NCBI GenBank assembly: GCA_022316685.1
Contig: JAKJHU010000054.1
Location: forward strand, 2,764,501-2,828,500
Reading direction: 5' to 3'
Length of the DNA stretch: 64,000 nucleotides
Source: Progne subis subis
Taxonomy: Eukaryota; Chordata; Aves; Passeriformes; Hirundinidae
The position numbers and the translations under genes are program-made. Of the stretch, positions 57,548-64,000 are shown one piece after another. Within the stretch, counting starts at the first letter, position 1; each line of letters begins with the position of its first letter. The notes below the pieces were generated by a model that was not told the origin of the DNA, searched no databases, and saw only the letters and a program-made list of their open reading frames with translations.

Positions 57548-60500
57548 AGTTCATATTCTGGAAGGTTGAGCAACTTTTCCTGGTTGCAAAAACTAGCCAT
57601 GGCCATCATACCACTGACCTTTTGGAAACTCCTGTGCTGCCAGAGAGCCCATATCCAAGAAGGGGTTTTTGCTAGTGGATATTAATGCATAAGCTTGCAA
57701 AGGTCCTCAGTGCTTCAGCCATAGCAGGATTTCAGCAGCTCCATGTGCTTCTCTATGGCTACATTCAGGATTTGCCCTGCAAACAGTTGAGCAATTTATC
57801 ACTTTTGTTATGTCAGCATTAAATTCCTCTTTAAAAATTCATCAGAAGCTGCATCTGGCACACTGTGCAGGCACGTATTTGACATATGAGCAAGAGATGC
57901 CAAATGCTGTTCTGTAAGTGGTACAAGCAGTCCATGGCAAACTCCTTCCTACTCCTACTCTGATCTCCTCTGTGAAAGTCAGTGCCTAGAAACAAGCAGG
58001 ATCACACATGACTAAGCATCCCATCTTTTCAAATGCCTCTCTCTTTTCATTGCAATTTATGGGCAAAGGATGTGTATTTTTGTTATTTTTCCCTGCATTT
58101 GGCAGGGCTAACAACTGGACTTGCCTTGCTCCCTGGAGCTGCCCTATCCTGTCTCACTGAGAGCTGCTGGCAGAGGCTGTGGAGAGATGCAGCACTGGCA
58201 TCGAACAGCCCAGGGAGCCTCTGCCTCCGTGGCAGGGGAGCTGCTTCCATCAGCTGCTTGCTCCTGTCTCTTAAAGATGGAACTTCCTCCCTAGGATTTG
58301 TGTGAGGAGTAGAATTTCTTAACATTTTCTTCATATCTTGATTTCGCTTCTTAGTGGGTGCCACCAATTCTGCACGGAGGGGTCATCTCAGTGCTGGAGT
58401 GTGCTGCACTGCAGCTATTTCAGACAGGCTTTTCATGCCACCAACAACCTGCCTTGGGGAAAGTCACAGAGTCCTGGCACATGGCCAGTGAAGGAACTAA
58501 GGTTTTCAGGCCTCAGCTGAAATACCAGTTGTTTTCTATGGTTCCAGTTAAGTACAAGTAAGAGAAGAAAAGAGGGCTTTAAATAAAGTTATTAAATCGT
58601 CTGCTCTCTACATTGGAGAGAGCTGCTGCTGGAAGCTGCTGGTTATTGAGATTGTTTGTTTTGCAGCATTCCTGCTGGAGGGAATCTGTCCCTTGCAGCA
58701 AGTGAATGATAATCAAACAAGTTGTCAAAATGTACATTTTCTGTAATTGTTTGTATATTCTCCTCCTACCCTTAATACCCTTAATTTGTTCTTTGCTCTT
58801 TCTGATCAAAACAGTGAGTAAGAGGCACTTGGAAACAAAAAGCTCCAAAAGGTGGGATTTTATAAGTCCATTCAGGTAATCCTTCTGATCTTTTCCTCCC
58901 CTTCCCTCATTCCCAAAGCAGGGACAGGTGACCTTTATTGCTGTTTGTGTGGATATTTTTTAAACAAGTTTTAGAGCTCTGCTTTGCATAAAAATTGCCT
59001 TCAGAGCTGTGATTACTTCTAGGTTCTGCCAAATGCCTGTAAAGGTGTCCAGTAGCAGGATGTGTCTAAGTCACTGTTCCAGGTTGTGTAACCACTTCTC
59101 CAGAGGGTTCACTTCTTCCACTGCTGATGTGGTGTGACATTGCTGCCAGCAGAATTTTAATTGCCAAGGATGTTTCATGTAACTTTTTCTCTCCTTTCCA
59201 AACGAGCAGCCCTGTGCTCTGGAGCCCTGGAAAGGGATTTCACAGCAGCTCAGGAACTCCCTGTGCTGTGGCTGAAGGTGCAGATGGCAGAGCTTGGCCT
59301 CCCAGGCAACAGATTTGGAGATCCTGTCTGGGTTTCTCTCTCCTCAGAACACCTTGTGGTTTATTCCTCTTCACCTTTGTTACTTCTGCAGCTGAATTGT
59401 CTTTTGCAGACTGTTTTGCAGAACAGCTGTGAACTTTATAATGCTGCTGATGTAGCCACGGGTGTCAAAAGTGGGGGGGAAAGGCTCAGGATTGTTCTGA
59501 AGGGCCTGTGCTGAGCCTGGGTCAGTTCTGACTGCTCAGAGCTGTACCAACCCTGATGGCTGGTTTTTTACTAACTCATTCCTGACTTCCACTGGAAGGT
59601 TCTGCACCTGCACAGGTGCCCTGGGTCAGTACTCCAGCAATGAAAATTGGTGTTTCCCCCACACTCTATTTCAGAATAGTTGGCTGAATTCTACCTCATT
59701 CCTCTCCCCTGCACTTGTCTCCCCTTGCAGGCCTGCCCTGCCCAGGGACTGGAGCTCACCTGGTGCCTTTACCATTGGGTACATGTGTCCTCTTGGCTTA
59801 GGATCTGTAGAATTCCTGTATGGAAAGTAAGCTAAAGGAGAAAGACACTCTCCACCTGAGAATAGCATCACACGAGTGCTGAAAGGCTCAATCAGCCATA
59901 TTTATGCTGCAGCTGATTCTAGTTTTTTCTAAGCAGTAGATCCATCACCTTTGCTTTTTCTTTCCTTTCCCCACAATACAATGCACGTGCAGTGTTTGTT
60001 GAAATAAATTCTGAAATAACTAAGAAAGCTAAAAGTCCTCCATTATCCCCAAACTTTTATGGCAAGGGTTTTCTTGAGAGATCCTTCTGGTGGTTTGCAA
60101 ACACTGTTCATTCTTCAGGCCTCCTTTGACACTGGGTTCTCCCATTCTGCCTGTGAGGGTGCCTGGGACTAGGGAGCAGTCACCTCATCCCTTGGAACAG
60201 GAAAAAAACCCATGAAAGTACAGTGTCTGTGAGGCTCTGCCAAGTCAGGCTGGCATTCAAATGCTGGAACTGGCTCTATTCCATTAACAGGGAGCCACTG
60301 GATTCATCTCAGTGCTATAATTCTCCTCATTGTAATCCAATAAAGCCTTGCAAACGCTCTTAGAAAGCTTTAGGCTAATAAGGGAAACAAAGGTTAGTAA
60401 GAGGAAACTCTTGAACCTGATGCTGTGTGGCTGATCAAAACTGTGTGGGTTTCACTTTGTGTAATTTCATGTTTCCTAACAGTTTTGTTATTAGCATGTA

Positions 60501-63500
60501 AATTGCCTGCATACCCTGCAAGAGCCCAATGGCTGTAATTGGAGAGATTAATGAACGTGCTGTCAAACCCCACTGTAGGAAGGTGCTGTGTAAATACCCT
60601 GTTAGAAATGCCCAGATTTGGAATGTGTCTGTACCCCAGCAGGCCTGACCCTGCCAAGGGAGCAGGGAGGGAACACACCCCGTGTCCCTAAACCCAGGGG
60701 TCTGTGCAGTGACCAAACCCACCCTGCCCAGGACTCAGCTCACACTGTGCCACCGAGCTCTGACTTCATCTGCTCATACACTCTGCTGGCTCTTTTCCTA
60801 CAGTTCATATTTTTCTATATTATCGTGAAAAATTCTTTTAAATTGAATTCAGGGGTAAATTTATGCATTTGTGTATGCAGGTATAATTTTCAGTATCGAA
60901 TGTGTTGGGCAGTAGGCTTGAAAGTGATGTAAAAGGATGGAGGGAAAAATTTTTGAAAGTGCTGACTTCAAGCTACCTGTTTAATTCTACCAGCATGGAC
61001 CTTAGGAAGGGGCCTGACATTTTTCATTTTTTCATTTCTGTCTTCCCAAGAGCCTTGCACCCCACAGTTCCTAACAAGGGCGGGCTAAGTCACTGTGTGA
61101 TCAACACTGAAGAAGATCAGGCCATTTGCTTAAAGATTTAATTGTTGGTTTAGGAATCGTGAAGTTCACACACTGAAAATGTAACCTGCCAAGACAAAAG
61201 GCGGTGCAGATGTATGCTTAGTCTTAGGCACGTACATTTGAAATCTTGGTTGTAGGCGTTTTCTTCAGGAAAAGAAAGGAACATTTCCTGCTCAATGAAA
61301 AGATCACTTTAAGAAATGCAGGTCTGGGAGTGCTGCTTACTGGGATTGCCTGGTCTTGCCAACTTAGTTGAGGAGCTTCTGTCTCTTTTTAAGGGCAAAG
61401 TATGGGAGGAAAGGGGAAAGATTCCCATTTGATGATGTTCCATAAAATGCAAATATTTGGCAAAAAAAATGGCCTGTTTAGGTGAAGAGAGATCTAGTAG
61501 AGAGCTTGGAGAAGAGGTCTGGCAATGGGATGGGTCTGCTTTAACAAGTGATTGGCTTTTCTCTTATCCCAATGATCCTACAGCAGATTTCTTTAACTAC
61601 AGGTAAGTACCTGTTGCTTCTTGAGGCAAACCTGCCTTAAACCCAAGCTGAGCTTCCTACTCCTTCCCCCATTTCATTTCCTGCCGTGACAAACATCTGC
61701 CCTCCAGTGATGCTGAGGAGGTGAAAAAAAATCCAAATGCATCCTCCTGCTCCTCCTCCTCCTCCTCACCTCTGGACTTTATTTCTAATGGACCTTGGAA
61801 AGCCAGTGTTCAAACTCGTTTGTTCAGAGGCAACATCTGTCAGAGGGGCTGTGACACCTGGGCTCCAGCAAGCACCTGTGTGTGTCAGACACGCACGTGC
61901 TCAAGGCAGTGGAGATTGCCAGAGGGACAGTCTGAGCTGTCTGCATTTCCTTCCCAGCCAGGCTTTGCTCCATCCTGTTCTCCACTAGCCAAAGGCTGAG
62001 CCCAGGGGTAAGGAGGGATAATGTTGTTCTGTATCTTCAGGCTTCTTTCCACTCAGAGCCGCCTCGCTCTCGTGGTGCCAGCTGTGGACAGCACAGGGTG
62101 TTTGGCAGGAGCAGCCAGGGCCATCAGCCTGCTCTAGGGATGTGAGCCAGAGCAGGGAGGGCTGGCAGGTGTGCCCAGCACGCAGGCAGGGAGGCAGGGA
62201 GCAGCTGGAAGTGCAGGAAGAAGTGAGCAGTAATAGGAACAAATGGGAGGAGCAGTGGGAATGAGAAACGTCCTTGCTTGTGCACTGACATCCAGCATCC
62301 AATTCGGCAACAATCTCATTAGGATTTCAAAGAAATGTCCAAATAAATTTGTTCCTTTGAGGGATTTGTTTTAATTCTTTATTAAAATAGGAGTTATATG
62401 TGCATTTCCCTCTCAGCCCACTGTTTTAATAGGATTACCATTAGCATCAACCCCATGGACTCTTTAATTTTTCATCCCAGATCTTCTGTGTGCAGCTATC
62501 TCAGCAGATCCAATCAGGTGCATTTCATTGCTCAACAGTACAGAGGAAATGAATTTCTCTGGTGAGGGGAAAGCACAGTGAATAGCTGGATTCCCCTCCA
62601 TAAATACCATCTGCAGTCAGTTTTGTGCTGCCAATGAAGTCGATGTTTTCCTGGGTCAGAGGTGCCTGATTATTCATAGCACTTTCATTTCCAGCAGCAG
62701 AGCCATCCCATCCCTGCCAATCATCTTTCTGGTTTGTGCTGGGTTTATTCTACAGTGCTCTGAGGTTTGCAGTCTAGCTGCTCTCCAAACTCCTCCTGTT
62801 CTTTGTTGCTTTTCCTGGGCTAGTGCCAGCAGTCCTCAGCTTCTGAAGAGACCAACAGGAGGACTTTGGCACCGGTGTTGCAGTTTTCTCCCATCTTTTG
62901 AAATTATGTCTCTGGAAAAAATAATGAAATAGGAGGGAAGGAAGAGTATAATACTCAATTCACTTGTAAGTAACCAAAAAAACCTAACTGAGCAGTATTT
63001 TACTGAGAGGGAACAGTATCACCTGTAGAGTTGTTTTTAATGGTAGTAAAGCCCAGAGAAGTATCTTGGTCAGGTAGAGCTGGGGTTTGAACCTGACTGA
63101 ACTCTCAGGCTGTTTGTTCCCTGCTCAGTGCTTCCCTCTGAGGAGTGTCCAGAGCTCACACTGTGGCACCAGCCCCACACAGGTTCACAGTGTCCCTTAG
63201 GCTTGTCCCTGGCACTGGTGCCCTTGGATTTACTTGGATTTTGCACTTTTCTACCACAGATTAGAGAAGCAATGGAGTTTTAGTTCCATTCAGCAAACTG
63301 CCTGTGCCTGGTGGGGAGGGGAGCTCATGGAACTGTGATCCAGCCTTGCATGGTCATGTACTTTTAAGGTGCTCTGCACAGATCTGTTTAGAAAGGTTTT
63401 AAGAGGGTTCCAGAGTAGATGCTGATAATTAAAATGCTATTTAAAAATATTCCAAATGGTATTCACTGTTAGTGTTGCTAGAACAGGTGAGATTTCAGTT

Positions 63501-64000
63501 CTCTTGCTATTCCTTTTAGAACCAGAGGAGTGTCCTGCAATGAGTTGAGATGAACTACCTGAGCCATGACTATTTCATGGGATTTTAGTGCTGACTTTTC
63601 TCCAGATTTCTTCAGTTTCTCTTTTTCCTCTTCTCAAGGCTGTTCTGAAAGGCCTTGAGTTAACAGCCACCAGGGCAAGGATGTGTCAGTGAGGGGCCCT
63701 CAGACAGTGCCATCTCCAAGGTCAGACCTTCACCAAAGATTTCAAATGCTCTTGCAGCCTAAAGCAGCAGAAAACAGGTGAGTGTGCTGAGGAGAGCCCC
63801 TTGCTCTGCAGGTTTGATTGGCAGGAATTTAAAATGCTTAGAGTGCTATAACCTGAAAGCAGGAAAGTAGGAAGCTGGGACTGTAACAAGAAGAAAGCTG
63901 GAGATGGGAAAATCAAAGGAGAGGAGTTTGGATTAGAGGGATCCACAGAAAGAAGAAAAAGGGGCTGCCACATGTCTGAGTAAAAGATGTGAGGTGGGCA
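57548..64000. other. Intergenic region downstream of SPNS3
   Basis: About 6.5 kb with no recognisable coding exon on either strand. In human, SPNS2 follows SPNS3; no SPNS2-like exon is seen here, so it presumably starts beyond the window. A CTC-rich stretch at about 61,743-61,770 and a possible old SINE patch near 63.1 kb are the only structures noted. Confidence 0.7.
63048..63140 (+). mobile_element. Possible ancient MIR/CORE-like SINE fragment
   Basis: The order 'cccagagaagtatcttggtc', 'aggtagagctggggtttgaa', 'cctgactgaactctcaggct' resembles the 3' half of MIR ('cagagaggttaagtaacttg', then 'agctgggatttgaacccagg'). Identity is partial and judged from memory of the consensus. Confidence 0.3.

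Noticed and set aside
57548..64000. Search for SPNS2 exons or another gene to the right of SPNS3
   Set aside because: No spinster-family motif or other conserved protein block was found on either strand, so the neighbour must start outside the window.

Overview
This window is vertebrate nuclear DNA, most likely from a bird. The reasons are long introns with canonical GT-AG splice sites, CpG-island promoters, very few interspersed repeats, and CR1-type LINE 3' ends as the only clear transposon remnants. A turtle or crocodilian cannot be strictly excluded. Nothing prokaryotic, viral or operon-like is present. Nearly all long open frames are intronic noise, CpG-island artefacts or simple-repeat translations. 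Only two protein-coding genes can be supported.

Region 1 (1 to about 18,620, minus strand) is the 5' four coding exons of UBE2G1, a ubiquitin-conjugating E2 enzyme. The exons lie at 18254-18209, 4169-4067, 1400-1303 and 238-60. They encode residues 1-142 of an expected 170; the last coding exon lies left of the window. The promoter is a CpG island at about 17,050-18,620. It carries two YY1/TISU motifs, an Sp1-type GC box and an NRF1-like site.

Region 2 (about 18,620 to 32,700) is the intergenic space between the two divergently transcribed genes. It holds two same-orientation CR1 fragments just upstream of UBE2G1, an AT microsatellite, a small CpG-rich patch near 31.5 kb with a TATA-like box upstream, and a (TTCC)n tract close to the next gene.

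Region 3 (32,728-55,973, plus strand) is a complete spinster-family major-facilitator gene, best assigned as SPNS3. Eleven coding exons join without frame breaks into 498 residues. The UBE2G1-SPNS3 divergent neighbourhood matches the human 17p13 order as I recall it. The introns contain a 52-bp minisatellite, one reverse-oriented CR1, a 22-bp perfect palindrome and a roughly 680-bp, almost pure (TTCC)n array.

Region 4 (55,974-64,000) is 3' flank with candidate polyadenylation signals and no recognisable gene; a weak ancient-SINE-like patch lies near 63.1 kb.

The two genes have unrelated functions: ubiquitin transfer at the ER or cytosol, and membrane transport. They share only a conserved neighbourhood. 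I did not find a previously undescribed system. The most notable signals are the loss of the proton-coupling residues in SPNS3, the paired TISU/YY1 motifs with upstream ORFs at UBE2G1, and the giant intronic (TTCC)n array.
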